Assembly (NCBI GenBank): GCA_004154925.1
Contig: QJNS01000224.1
Coordinates: 1 to 64,000 of the forward strand
Origin: Monosporascus cannonballus
Lineage: Eukaryota; Ascomycota; Sordariomycetes; Xylariales
DNA length: 64,000 nucleotides
Direction: 5' to 3'
Below, in pieces: positions 23,508 through 35,997 of the stretch (positions are counted from its first letter, which is position 1; each line of letters begins with the position of its first letter). The notes under the pieces are model-generated. The model did no database searches. It saw only the letters and a program-made list of their open reading frames with translations, and was not told where the DNA came from. A program made the position numbers and the translations under genes.

Positions 23508-26500
23508 CTACCGCCGGGCTTTTAGCATATCTTGGAGGTATTTCGCAAAGGTCTTTTTCTCCGTAGACGTAGTCATCGACCGCAAGAAGCCCTCTCCGTC
23601 GACGCCAAGCACCGGGAATACTGTGGTTTGCAGGTGCTGTATGAACCTCTCTCCTGTCTTCAGGTAGATAGTCTGTTCTAGGCCTGCGATCTCGTTCAAG
23701 ACCTGTCTGGACTGCGCGTCAGACATGGGCTTGAATTCGGGATCTTGAATGACCTCCCAACACACCGGATGGAACCGGTCAATCAGGAACTGATCAAATC
23801 CGGGAATGACGGGCGAAGGAGATCCCGAGGGGGCAGTCGGGTTAGCAGAGATGTTGGCAATATCTGGGCCACCCCAGACAGCTGCCATTCTCGCAAGCTG
23901 GGCAAAAGCAAGTCGGCTCGCCGGAAGATTACCGGACCTGTGACCTACTTCCTTCGCCATCGACACGATCGAGTCAATCAGCGCATCAAAGAAGCCCTGA
24001 TTGGCCTCGGAAACAAGAACCCCACCAAGGTCGTTGTTGAGAATGATGCCAATGAACGTCAAGTATTCGCGTCGAAGTTCGGCGAGCTGGATTTCGTCGT
24101 CAGTGCCACTGATCGGTTCCGAGAGTCCGCCGAACACTCTCTGTAGCAGAGGCGTAAGTAAGAGGTTGAGCACGTCATAGATCTCGGTTTTGAAACCGTA
24201 GACGACCTGATCCAGGAGTCGAAGGAACATGGCCATCTCGTCCTTGGACGAACTCTGGGACAAGAGTCCTTCAATCCATTGGGGAAGCTGGGGTAAGACG
24301 GCAGCTCCCAGAACGCCCAGAAGGCGGGAGAAGGCGGACCGGCAAGCGGTTCGGATATCCGAGGAGCCATTGAGCTCGCTCAACGCAACCAATATAACTT
24401 CAGCCGCCCGAGAGAATTCGTCAGATAACACCTTATCCGGCGGCCGACGCTGATTCGCCGAAGTGGCTCCCGGAGTCCAGTCGGAAAAGCCATGCGCCAA
24501 GGTGCCCAGCGCCATGATGATGTGGTGGATCTGGAGGACGGCCTGGGCATCCCCTCCGTGCGCTCTCTGGCGATTCTGGTTTAGATCGGAGAATAGCGGC
24601 TCCATCACTGACCGGGCGTAGATTGCTTGTTTTTCAGGGGGCGTACTTGTTGTGGACGAGATGCAACCAATCGCTTCGTAGAGGTATAACTGGCTCGTAA
24701 AGACGGCATCTGCCGAATTATCAGTTTCGTCCGACGACATGTCATCATCGGCGTCTTCACCGGGAACCTCTGCCTTAATGGGGAGCAGGTCGCTGATGGA
24801 CTGGATAATCGTCTCGGCCACGTTGCCCACCTGTGCCCGTAAGTGCTTGACGAAGCGATGGAAGAGATACCACGATCGCGTGCGGATCCGAACGTGATCG
24901 TGATGCACCAGGCGGACGAAGTTTTCCAAGACCTGGCCTATAAGATGGGTCTGAGTCTCGAAGAATGCGCAATATCGGACGCAGATTTCCATGTACTGTA
25001 GGAGAATGGCTGGGTGAGGAAAGTCCGCGATGCCTGTCTCCTGGTCAGCAGAGAAGATAGAAGGTCGGACTGAGTCCACTATACCTGACTCCACCATCTT
25101 CGTCATCATGGCCATGAGTCGCTCGGAGGCAGTAGTATTCTGTTGGTTCTTTCCGCCAAGGGCTTGACTACTGGGCATCGCAAGTTCACCAAACAGGAAC
25201 ATTTCATGTAGAGCCAGATCGAGATCTCTCCAGTCCATCTGGGGTCCCTGCTGGTCCAGCCTCTGGAACGTAGTGCCGACGAGATTGCTCAAAATCTCGA
25301 TATAAAGGTTCTGGTCTACAGCGGCCACGCTCTTCTGGAGAACCTGCAGTCTCTTCCGAAGCTCCTGGAATTCGGCCTCGTCGGTCTGCTCATCTTCGTT
25401 GCCCCAAGACGAAGTCTCATCGTAACGCATCTTCATTATGACGGCATCCAGAACGGGTGGTAACACCTCCGAGAAGGCAGGAGGCAGCTCGGGTAACTTG
25501 CGGAGATATGTAAGGACGTCGGTGAGAGATGGTATGACGGTCGAACATATCTCGTCGTATTCGTCCGAGAAGAAGCGCAACAGAAGCGGGACAAAATCGT
25601 GAAGGAGCTGGTGTGCTTTGACCCTAGTAGCATCATCAGAAGATCGATCCTCCAACACCCTGACCAGGTCGGCTACTACGGTGTTGATTAATTTAGCAAC
25701 CGCTTCGGCCAAGTCCGTGTCGTAGCGAGGCGTGCCTTTGAATTCGTTAAGCGGAGGGCTGGCGATGAGCTGGGAAATAATGTCTCGGAGATTCAGGAAC
25801 GAGATCATCTCCGTCTTATCGGCCGGTCGCATCTTCTTGCCGACGACCTCGTTGAAGGCATCTATCGCCGCATCTCGAACCTTGTCCTCACTGCCGGACT
25901 CGTTGCTCCGCCCCACCAAAGGCAATATCAAGTCCAACACGCCGTCGCCGATTATCAAGGTGATGTCGATCCAGCTGACCCATTTCCCGATGACTTTCAG
26001 CGTCATCTCGACAATTCCATCGTTCTGATTCCCGTACAGGGCGAGGATGTCTTTCCATGACTGCACAATCTTTGGTACGTCCCGTGCCCTCATCAGATCT
26101 TTGAGTTCTGTGTGCAACTTGCCCTGGCTGTCCTGACGCATGACCATGACGTCGGCAATCTCGTCGTGAATGGAGCCGAGAATACGTAGGTACAAGACGA
26201 CTCCGGTGACATTATCTCTGCGGTCGCTGCCCGGGAGGACTGTTAGGGCCAAAAAGTCATCTATAAAGCTTTCCCAACCCTGGCTGTAGAGAGCAACAAA
26301 GAGGGTAGTCAAGGTTTGCGTGAGCTTGTTCTGAAGACTGGGCGAATCGGTCTGGGTCTGCTCGTTGACCCCGTAAGTCTTCCGGACATAGTCGAGCAGG
26401 GCTTCCCTGAGGAAGACTAAGCTTTGCTGATTTAACGACTGTATCTGAATGGCATTATTGACAATCTCTAACGTGACTAGGCGAACAACTTCGGTTGTCT

Positions 26501-26757
26501 TGGGCGTTCGGGTAAACAGCGAGACGCAGACCTGCCAGGCCTGAGGGTCGGTTCGTAGCTGGTTCAGATATTCAAATGCTTGGTTCTTTAAACTCTGATT
26601 CGATGACGGATCCCAGGCAATTTGGATGGCACTTTCGATCTATAAACAGGGGCAGAAGGACCTAGTTAGCGACTAACTGGCGGGGGCAATGGCTATTGCC
26701 TTGCTAAATAAGCACAGCACAGAAGGCGGGCAGCATCCTACGAACCTGGGACTCCAT
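23508..26757 (-). CDS. LOS1: Exportin-T (tRNA nuclear exporter, Los1/XPOT family)
   Basis: Karyopherin-beta exportin that carries mature tRNA out of the nucleus with Ran-GTP. The main exon is 26639-23508. A tiny first coding exon, 26757-26746, supplies only M-E-S-Q. It is joined by a 106-nt intron (GTTCGT...TTTATAG) in phase 0, so the protein begins MESQIESAIQIAWDPSSN, matching the usual start of fungal Los1 proteins. Total length is 1047 residues, normal for the family. HEAT-type helices run throughout. Segments such as ALYSQGWESFIDDF and VPKIVQSWKDILALYGNQ are typical of the N-terminal exportin domain, and LRAQVGNVAETIIQSISDLL of the C-terminal half. The C-terminus is KKTFAKYLQDMLKARR. Without the first exon the gene lacks its initiator and the first long frame would start about 115 codons too late. 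Confidence 0.93.
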
Positions 26758-29700
26758 CTTGCCAGGAAAGATACCGTGCAACCGCAATCAATCCCCTCGG
26801 TATCGGTGGAAACAAACAGGTGGCGGTTACGTCAAAGAAGTGTCGACCAATGTAAAAGGAAACGCTGCTATGATCCTGGCAGCCGACAACCGGGCTCATG
26901 CAGCATGCTTGACCAAGAATCGGAAAACCCGCAGCTCAGGGGAAGTCGGCAGCTATGGTAGGCAAGAAGGCATGTGACCTGGCCTGTATCTTCGGCGATT
27001 GTGATGGAACAAATAGACGCGTATTCAGAAGCGAGGTTTGTGGGTAGATGGTTACTGAGAATGTGGCTTTTTGACTGTTTAGGTAAGGGAGTCAAGGCTG
27101 GCTAAAGTTTATGATATATGATGTATGAGGGCAGGGCACTGGATGGAATTGGGCAGCGGCAGTTGGTGGGTGGGCGGTCGGCGGCGGGGGAGGGGAAGGA
27201 AGAAAATGATTATCAGCCAGCCCTTTGGCTGCTTCAGGCTTTGGTCGAGGCTGATATCGATAAGATAAGGGAAGAAGCTCCCTCAGTCTACAGCGAAACA
27301 CGAAATGGATATCATGGTGTTCTACCGCATGCTTAGAGACACTGCATAGTTGATCAAAGATTGTATCAATATCACTAAAATACAGATAACTTATCAAGTT
27401 TAGCCCTAGGTATGCAGCTGTATTCAGCTGTCATCTTTCGCGCTGTAACTCCAAGGTTATCTATCAAGTCATCAAGTTTCTCCGGCTAACCTTAGGTGGT
27501 GAATCAGGTCTTTGGTATTAAGGGCCACATCCTACGTGATAGCTCTACTTGTGAAGATACGGATCTTCGGCATTCTCAAGCGAGACGCGGCGTCAGCACC
27601 ACGAGGGAGTGCTGTTCGGCTACTTAAGATAGATGCACACTAAAAAGAGCGTCGCCGGAGAGACATGCGCCTTGCCAGTTCGTAAACTACCGAAGGTGCT
27701 CTGTATATATCATTGTCGTATCGACTTAGCAAAACTGCCCTGTCATGGTCTCTAATTTCCGCTTTCAGTACCTCGCGACGTAGCAAGAGTCACATTCTTT
27801 ACATGGAACAGCCATATCCCGCGCAGTTCCTGGGACCAGATCTCAGAGAGCTACATGGGATAGCTGCGCGTTAGGACATAAGGTGCAGTTATTTTATCCA
27901 ATTACCGATCCCATCACCAGATGCCCTCAAACAGCCGCATAGAAAGAATTCTATACTATGGTCGGACCATGCAACTATAAGCACCACACGGAATACGTGA
28001 TAGGCCGTGCGGCCGGCCGAATGCATCGGCCATCCATCCAACTTCATGCGTCCGTGAGCTCGGGATACTCTTTACCTAGGCTGGCGGATGAAGACGTAGG
28101 TAATCCAGGCAAATGACCCTCCAAATTCTTCAAGTTCTTTTAACCACAATAGCTACACCGGCGAATAGCGACCCGGGTACCTAGGTAGGTAGGGAGTACG
28201 GCAGCCACTGGTCATAATAGTTGAGTCACCTCTGACACCTAGACATCGCCATGGGCGCTTGCCTTCCAACACGCTTGTCGCCTTGGTTGATCTAGGATGC
28301 CAGGTTGGGAATCATTCGAGCTGATCAGGACATTGCACGCGGCGATGGGCTACCACGCACCATCGTGCACCATGTCAACACCATCTGTAGGCTATACGGG
28401 AGTCTGGATATCGAACAAAGTCCAAGTGCCGGGTAACAATTCAAGGGAAGCTGGTCATGGGACGTCGGTTACGGGACACAATAGGGGCTGTAGGTAGCGC
28501 GAATCCCAACTCGTCACGCATCGTTCTGCGTCGTCGGAAGAATTCGCCGTTGAAATTTTTGAAGGCCCTGGAATCGAAATGGCCATCACTGCTTCCCTTC
28601 CAGTGATTCTTCGGGACACCGGCTTCAGATCTCCTTCTCTTGGCCTGGACCCGATTCGAAGCTGCCGTCACCGAATCCGCTCTCGTCCTCTGCTGGCATA
28701 CGCATTCGAGGGCTAGCACTGTTATATCAGTATCCCATAATCCCGGGGTCGTTTTTCGAGCATCCAGGAGTGGCGCCGCGATCAGCAACGACGTCCAATT
28801 TATACTCCGACAGCCAACATCAGGAGTTACGCGGAACGGCCCCGTCCATTATCGTGATGAGAAAGCTCGAGGCTCACCTACATTGATGGCAACATCCAAT
28901 ATCCCAAGGTGCCTCGTTCTTTCAGTCACAAGCAGCAGCAGGACTTGAACATTATACGAACATGAAATCCGTCGTCACCTCTCACGACTGCGGATGGCTC
29001 AAGTACCACACGCAAGAGCAAAACATCGCAAGGGCGTTTGGTCCGATAAGAACATGGAGACGACTTCGACATGCAAGCGGTGCTGGGTCCCGAATGGGTC
29101 GGGTTGTCCAAAAAAAAAAAAAAAAACTTCGAAATAAGGTTGCTGGAGCTCGTCAAGGCCGGACTCAGAAGGCACACCAAGCGCGCCATCAATTTTCCTC
29201 GAGACGAGCTGAGACCCGAACAAGGAGGTGGCGAATATAGTCCCTAATAAACGACAATATGAATCAAACAAGCCGGATTGCGCGATGGACTTGGCATCTT
29301 TTGGTAGGAAGCTCCCGACATCTTAACTCGTAAAAGCTAATTTCTTATGTACCGAGTATGGAGCACGTACGCGTAACCCGCATCCCCCTATTCTCCACGT
29401 CCCGGGTTTACAACAGTAAGCCAAGGCGGTCTGGCGGGATGGAGTCTCCGCAACTGGGAGGCGCCCTCAGACCTACTCTGTGCAGACGCGTACGTAGCAA
29501 GAAGCTGAAATAAAACTGCCCTGTCAAGTGCCCGTGGATGTGCAAGAAGCAATACCACACTAATATCCGGGTAGACTGTCTTGGGGTGCATTCAGTAGTT
29601 GCACATATTTATTGGACAAGAAGCGCGAATACCTAACTAGGTAATTTAATTTACGCTTCATACTAAGTCCGAACCATCCTGCCAACCTGGAGATCCAGTT

Positions 29701-30057
29701 GGAATTGATCGGGACGAAAAACAACGCCGGCAAGTCAAACCGACAGTTTCGATGTTATGCGCGTTCCGCACGCGGCTACGAACCCACCAGGATTAGAGAA
29801 ACTATGTATATGTTTCCCATAGTAATGATTTATCATATCATGGACTTGCGACTGGTCAGCACCCTGGCAGTTTACGAAGTCTGGTTTTATTGCCTTAATA
29901 ATTATGTGAGAACACCTTCATAGCGGTAGGACCACCGTCGATCCCATTGAGAGTTCACGTCGCACGATAAAAGCAGCGGCTCCACAGGGCCCCAGGCTCT
30001 CGATTCCCGATTCCCGGACGATCCCAGGTTAGAATTTAGTCCGAAGCAAAGGGTTGC
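26758..30057. other. Intergenic, upstream of exportin-T and beyond
   Basis: About 3.3 kb without a supported gene. The part next to 26757 is the likely exportin-T promoter. Minus-strand coding-like pieces occur at 28441-28788 (Arg/Ser-rich, ending NRRPMTSFP) and 28999-29271, but stops, frame changes and a 17-A run at 29110-29126 separate them. They may be remnants of one decayed gene. I found no motif to identify them. Confidence 0.35.
29110..29126. repeat. Poly-A run (17 A)
   Basis: Homopolymer of 17 A inside an open frame on either strand, where it would encode poly-Phe on the minus strand. It could be a retroposition scar, a slippage site or a length-error position. Confidence 0.9.
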
Positions 30058-30285
30058 TTAGGCGGTTCTGGCCATATAGGACATAGGCAGATTGACCACT
30101 GAAAAGCTTGTTCCATTGAGAACCATATCGTATTCGGAGTCGCTAGCAACGAAAATGGCGGCCTCGATCTCTTGAGCGGTCAGTGATTTTGAGAGTTGTG
30201 GCCAGCCCACCCCACAGGTCACGTATATAGGGTCTTGGCAAGACAGGGGATAGGCGCCTACACTTTCCCCATCTGCCCGTTCTAC
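30058..30285 (-). pseudogene. Probable SDR-family C-terminal remnant
   Basis: A minus-strand frame of 75 codons is open between a TAG at 30286-30288 and TAA at 30058-30060. Near its end it reads LTAQEIEAAIFVASDSEY then VLNGTSFSVV. This resembles the C-terminal part of short-chain dehydrogenases, where a substrate-loop helix is followed by an 'FLASD...ITG...VDGG'-type segment; the glycine pair is missing here. Upstream minus-strand sequence to about 30640 contains a GTACGC donor-like site and coding-like pieces in other frames but no intact Rossmann fold. I read it as a decayed or badly modelled gene. The family call is inference from one segment. Confidence 0.3.
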
Positions 30286-31938
30286 CTACTCTCGCTTGTT
30301 CTTCTGGACGAGAAGTTGCACATGGCCGATATCCCCTCTGAGATAAGATTTTCAGCGAGACGGCAGGAGAGGAGGAGGCCCACTCCTCCAGAGCGCAAGT
30401 GACCCAATTACAAGAAGAGGTGGAAAGTACGGAGAAGCGTACCTGCATTAGCGTGGTCCTGACGAATTCAATGGAGGGGCGCACCATTGGGAATAGATAG
30501 GTACGTCTTCCAATTCTTCTCAACCTAATGACAGCCATAGAAATTAACCGCGGCGTCGGCGGGCGAGTTAGCATGGATGTCTGTTTTACGCAGCCCCGGA
30601 CAAACAAAGTCATTAGGACCTCTGGAGAAACGTCCAAAATTGCGGCCCCCTATCATACCGGCAACAGTTCCTGGGTATCACGGGGTGTTTCTGCATGGGT
30701 CGAAATTCCACATGGGCGGGCATTCAGTGAGCCACCCGCCACTTCTATTCTAGTTCCCTACATATTCAAGCCGTCAAAAGGATGTACCTAATAGTGTGGC
30801 TGATACTCCCTTTCGACGGTATTTCTCTTTCCAAATGCGTGCCTTCTTTCAAAATGGGGATCAACGGCAACAAAGATATACTAGTAGATTACGTAGTTGA
30901 GTGTTGACTTGTGAAGTTTCACGACCCAACGACAAGTTGTCTTGAAACCCGCGTCCCTCTTTTATTTATGGCAACAAAGCAGAACAGAGACAGCCCTGAA
31001 ATTGTCAAGGTCTTCTCGCCCTGTTCTCAATTAAAGCCTACACTCAGCCTTGTCCGGTATCCCCCCAGTCAACGCACTCTTACCACTTCTTTTTCCCCTG
31101 TGCTAGCGCCATATCTTCCTCTCCCTTCAGCCCTTACAGTCTCTGCCGGCATGGCAGCCATGGTTAAGTCAGGGCTGTGGAGCACCACCCATGCAGGTGG
31201 GAGAGACAGGCTCTGCTTTACCACAAATCGGCACCCAACATCCAGCAAGGGCCCCTAAGCGCTGGAGGCAATAACCGCGTCCAAGAGATCTATCGAGGGG
31301 GATCGGTCCTCCAATGAAATCGCGAGATCGTCCGGGACAATACGGTGCAGACACCCTCTTCAGCGCCTTTGTGGACATGGTCCGAGGCCACTCTTTGGCG
31401 CAATCTCCCGTTTGCCAATTGTTCCATTATACTATGGATGCGCTTCACCGAATCTCTCGGCTACCATGTATGGTGTGCATGCGAATCTCACAGCTGCAGG
31501 GATCCCAGGGACAAGCTTGACAAGCTCCTCCGGCAACGTACTAAATTAGGATCCCTCGATCCCCTGGTCCAAATGGGCCGGTGGACTTGCACGGCCGATC
31601 CAACTGGTTTTCCTCGTCCACCTCCACGGCCGCAGAGCCGTTTTCTCCCAGCCCTTGTGGGAACGCTAATTCTGCAGGCCCATGGCGAGTCAATGCACTG
31701 TAATTTCCCAAAGCACACGAGCTCCTGTTCTTTGTGCGTCCATCAGCTATTAATACCGACCCCCCCTTCACCCCAGCTGTTTTCCCTTTTTCCCTCCTCA
31801 GCCAAACAGCCATTTCAAGCACTATAGTCTTTGACTCATCTTGACTTCGGTCGTCCATTCTTTCACAGCTAATCGCTTAAACCTCAACTAATTACATTCC
31901 TTAATTAATACCCGTTCTTACTAGGACAAGCCTTCAAG
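30286..31938. other. Intergenic, upstream of the GPI-protein gene
   Basis: The part next to 31939 is pyrimidine-rich (about 31740-31920), as is common before start codons of highly expressed fungal genes, and is the likely promoter and 5' UTR of the GPI protein. The rest may hold the 5' part of the decayed SDR-like gene on the minus strand (to about 30640). No other gene is supported. Confidence 0.4.
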
Positions 31939-32924
31939 ATGCGTTTCTCCACTACTGCCATCTTTGCCGGCGCGGCCACCGCCGCCAGGACTGTGTACTC
32001 AACGGACTACGTCACCGTCACCTCGTGCGGACCTACCGTCACGGACTGCCCGGCTTCTTCTACCGCCACCTACACCTCTGTGTACGCGACTACCGTTCCC
32101 GAGGATGTTCCTTCCTACCCGACGGAGGTTCCCTCTGACATTCCCTCGTATCCGACGGATGTTCCCTCTGATTATCCTGAGGTTCCTCCGTCTACCGATT
32201 ACCCTCAGGTTCCCGAGGTCCCTACCACCACCGGCTACACTGACAAGCCGTCTACCGACGTCCCGTCATACCCCACTCAGGAGCCGCCCCATAGCTCCGA
32301 TGTGCCCGGGAAGCCCACTGAGTACCCTCAGCACCCGCCTGTCGAGACTTCGGACAAGCCTGAGGTGCCGTCCTACCCGACTACCGCGCCCACCGGTCAG
32401 CCTGAGAAGCCCACGGATTACCCTCAGCAGCCCCCTGTTGAGACTTCGGTCAAGCCTGAGGTGCCGACCTCATATCCGCCGATGAAGCCTTCGACTACCG
32501 TGGAGCAGCCCGAGAAGCCTACGGATTATCCTCAGCACCCGCCTGTCGAGACTTCGGACAAGCCTGAAGTGCCGTCCTACCCGACTACCGTGCCCACCGG
32601 TCAGCCTGAGAAGCCCACGGATTACCCTCAGCAGCCGCCCGTCGAGACTTCGGACAAGCCCGAGGTGCCGTCTTACCCGACCTCCGTGCCTACCTGTATG
32701 TATTTCCCTGAGTCGAAACATGATGTTTTTGCTAAATTGAGATAGATTACCCGACCAACTCGATGGAGACTGTCACGAAGCCGACTGTTCTTCCTACTGG
32801 AACCGGCGTTCCGAGCGTTCCTCCCAACTATCCTACTGGTATCCCCATTGCCGGTGCCGGCTCAGTTGGTGCTTCCGTCGCGGCCGCGGCCTTCGCCGGT
32901 GTCGTTGCTCTTCTCTTCGCATAA
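31939..32924 (+). CDS. GPI-anchored Pro/Thr-rich repeat cell-wall protein
   Basis: Predicted secreted surface protein. Exon 1 is 31939-32695 and exon 2 is 32746-32924, with a 50-nt intron (GTATGT...GAGATAG) that rejoins the frame as PTYYPTNSMETV. Length is 311 residues. It has an N-terminal signal peptide (MRFSTTAIFAGAATAA) and then the VTVTSCGPTVTDC motif common in fungal wall proteins. A long Pro/Thr/Ser region follows, with YPT/VPS units turning into three to four repeats of about 33 residues (PEKPTDYPQ-PPVETS-KPEVPSYPT). A small-residue omega-site region (GAGSVGAS) and a hydrophobic tail ending VVALLFA are typical of a GPI signal. No catalytic domain is visible; a wall-spacer or adhesin-like role is inferred. 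Repeat number may vary between strains. Reading through the intron would remove the GPI tail. Confidence 0.85.
32311..32690 (+). repeat. Coding minisatellite in the GPI protein
   Basis: Imperfect tandem units of roughly 100-110 bp encode the PTDYPQ-PPVETS-KPEVPSYPT block. The copies near 32320-32400, 32510-32600 and 32605-32690 are nearly identical. The copy at 32407-32500 carries changes (VETSVKPEVPTSYPP). The array keeps the reading frame. Confidence 0.8.
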
Positions 32925-34092
32925 ATTGCTCCTGGCTTTTGGACTTGAAAGCCTGGAAGGCGACGACACTTATGACCCTGTTCTCGTCATAATTGTTTGG
33001 CTACTATGCATGTACTTAATCTTCTAGTATATACGGGTATTGAATGCCTTGGATAAAGCAATCATTCGGCGTCTCCCAGTGTGACGTGTGTTCTGTTTCG
33101 TGATATGCTCGTTTCCCAGCAAGCAACCTTTATCTGCTCAGACTAAACAAATCTCGCTTTTAAGTTTTGGTTGCAGGACCTTTTCCTCTGGTTTATATCG
33201 CTATCTCTATGTCGGCGGTTCGTTTAAAACCAGGATCATTTTTCCGTGTTGAGTGTAATTAGTATTTGTATGAACCCAATTTCTCCGGTTCAAACAAGTG
33301 GATTGGGACAACGCTAATTGTCGTGTTGATCCAGAAGACTATCATCGGGTCTCTCGATTATTCTTACTCTCACTGTTTCCAAAAGATCCAAGCAAGGTCT
33401 CGGCGAGAGGCTGAGGAATATGCTTAGCTCAAGTTGGCAGCCTCGGAAATTACCCCTTCCCGGGGGTATGGCTTGTCGCTCATGCACACAGTGTTTCGGC
33501 CTGTGCCACCACCATCAACGTGCCTTGCTGTTTCCCCGTTCGTGCCTGTATTGTTAAAATCATGTGTTTGGCAATTCCCGCCCCTGACTAAGGGGTCTGT
33601 AACGTTACATGGTGATTCAATGAAGCTTCCCGGATAGTTACTCTACCTATGCCCTGGCTCCGTCGGGCTCTGTTGCACCTCTAGCATAACGGACATAGGG
33701 ATGTAGCTAACTACCATGCAAGAAGCGTACGAGATAAGGTCAAGCAAGCAAGGTAGGTCTTCTGTTGTGTGGCGAAGTCTAGGCTTTTCATTTACTGCTC
33801 TACTACATAACCTGATGTCCTGGAGCGATGCAATTACCGTTGCATTCGTACAGTACGAGCCTCTCGCATCACCCACCTACTGTGTTTGTTACAAGAAACC
33901 CCTGTCCCAGGAAACCTGAACTTGTTTAATAAAGATCAGCTTCTCATTGCTCAACTTAAGGAAGTGCCGCAGCACTTACGTAAATCTCCCGGTACCTGAC
34001 AGAACACACCACACCAATAAGACACCGAGGCTTTTTTTCGGGAATCAGCCAGCAGAACCCGTGTATGTAATAATAGTACGCCACCAAGCTAA
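32925..34092. other. Intergenic
   Basis: 3' flank of the GPI-protein gene, with no supported gene. Short open frames at 33434-33637 and 33643-33876 have no recognisable content. Confidence 0.45.
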
Positions 34093-34097
34093 GCTGG

Positions 34098-34339
34098 CAG
34101 GTGGTTGACACAAAAATTCGCGCACTTTCAAATAACTGTCCAACAACTCCATAGATAATTAATTACTCCTTAGATTCAACAGATGACGTATACAGGAACC
34201 TCCAGGCTGTTTTCAATTATTCCTTTTATGTAAATACCATTCTTCCAATTTTTTATGTATTCTGTTTCAGTATCAAGATCGCCTACGAAACTTTTTACCT
34301 CACTTGGGTCACCCCGCGAATTTTTGTGTCAACCACCCG
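34098..34339. mobile_element. MITE with 25-bp terminal inverted repeats
   Basis: A 242-bp non-coding element. Its ends, 34098-34122 and 34315-34339, are inverted repeats over 25 bp with a single mismatch at position 2 (left end CAGGTGGTTGACAC...). It is flanked by the direct repeat GCTGG at 34093-34097 and 34340-34344, consistent with a 5-bp target-site duplication. The interior is AT-rich and encodes nothing, so mobilisation would need a transposase elsewhere. The superfamily is not assigned; a 5-bp duplication is unusual for the common fungal DNA transposons. Confidence 0.8.
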
Positions 34340-34814
34340 GCTGGATATGCTGCTATGTGAAGCAGTCGGACCGTTGTCGTCGCACCTCTTCATTCTGTGC
34401 CGAATCGTGAACCCGAACTTCGGTAATTGGATGCGCATTACTTTTTGATGTTCATTCGTCGACCTAGGTAACGTCATTGGCTTTTTAAAGTCCGTGGACC
34501 GCTGCACACGTCGTGAAACGCCCCGGCCCCTGACTTAACCTTAAAACTTTAATTGCACTTCTATGTACGAAATTTACCTGTCTTACTTTTAGGAAACGAA
34601 TGATAAGGCTTAGCCAGTAACGGTATTTCATTTTTCGGGTATATAAATATTTTGAGTTTAATCATTCTGGTTTTATTTTATAACGATATCATAAGATATA
34701 CCTATGTAATAACTGGCCAGTTATAAGTAGCTCAATTACTATGCCCAAAGCCTGCTTGCCTTGATATATCGGTATAACCGAGCCCACAACTACAAAGGTA
34801 GAGCTCTGTAACAA

Positions 34815-35997
34815 TTAGCTGCTTTCCCATCGCGGTGGGTGTTGTAGATCTTCAACCCGGTTGCTCTTCAATGTCAGTGCCGGGGGCGGGTGAGTTGTTT
34901 TAGCCAACCCAAGACAGCCTTGACCGGGCCCGGCCACTGTTCCTCGTCTCCTGCCGTCGTCTTCCTTCCGTAGAATGGTCTGACGGGAGGTTACTGAGGT
35001 TCCCGTACGAGAAATGACTGATTGTGAGACCTCGACAAGCGTCACCACATCTGCTAGCCCTCTCCAACAACTTGAGTTTCCAACGAACGGAGCGGCGAAA
35101 CGTTCTTTTCCGTCCTCTCCCGTCCTCTCCGTCTTAAGAACGGGCCTTGGCTGGGCGTAAACCCCAAACGAGGGCTGTAGCCCCAACCGAAGGGAATGAC
35201 GTACAAAGTCATGATACTCGTTAGCCGCTACCCCCCGGGGGTTCCCGGGGAGGGGAGGGGAGGGGGGAGGTTCATCCATGATGAGGAGGGTAGGCTGGAA
35301 AAACCCTCTGAGCTGAGTCTCGCGTGAGGCAGCCGACGGAGCATTAACTATGTCCGCGTCCCCCAGAAGGTTGCCATAAGCGGACTTCAACTCTCTTGTG
35401 GCCAGAGTAACCAGTAATGGCGCGCCTCTTTTGTTCTTGGTGGACCTTCTGCGGAAACTCATATATATCTCTGAATTTTTCAGAATCGGAGTCGATCGTG
35501 TCGAGAACAGATTTGTGGATGAAGCACTGGTGCGCTCATCTTTTCTTGACCGCGCTTGCTGTCTTGTAGAATGCGTAGATGGTCGAATCTGCAACGACAA
35601 TCCTCCCGAGAGTAGGCTCATCCGAGGTGCGAAACTCAACCTTCTGTTTGGAAGAGATTTCTCCATCCTGTGGCTTCTAGGCACGCCTAGGCCGGGAATC
35701 TGTTCCCCTGCACGACCAAGGCCGGTGAGAGCAGTATCCGAGCACCTGTCGAAATCTCCATCAGGATGCAGAAAACCCCCTCCAGTTTAGGGCGTCTACC
35801 TTTCGGGCGCGAGACTCTACCCAGTGCGTCTTCGATCTCTCCGACATAGTTATCAAGCCTCTGGTTAGTGGGGTTGACAACCAGAATATTTGGACGCCCT
35901 TCGCCGGACTCCGCAGGCTGTTGAGAATATTTAGAAGGTTTGTGGCCTCTTTATTCGGTACTGAATGACTGAGTCCACCGGGGTCTTCATGAGCCAT
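34815..35997 (-). pseudogene. Unidentified coding-like region, probably decayed
   Basis: The minus strand carries coding-like pieces in changing frames. A frame starting MAHEDPGG at 35997 is followed near 35900 by another that reads GRPNILVVNPTNQRLDNYV and continues to a TAG near 35690. A third, at 35684-34815, is long but Arg/Ser/Pro-rich and looks like a shadow frame. The middle piece looks most like real protein. I see no domain, catalytic motif or clean splice path linking them. It may be a frameshifted gene or an old repeat-derived gene. No function is claimed. Confidence 0.22.
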
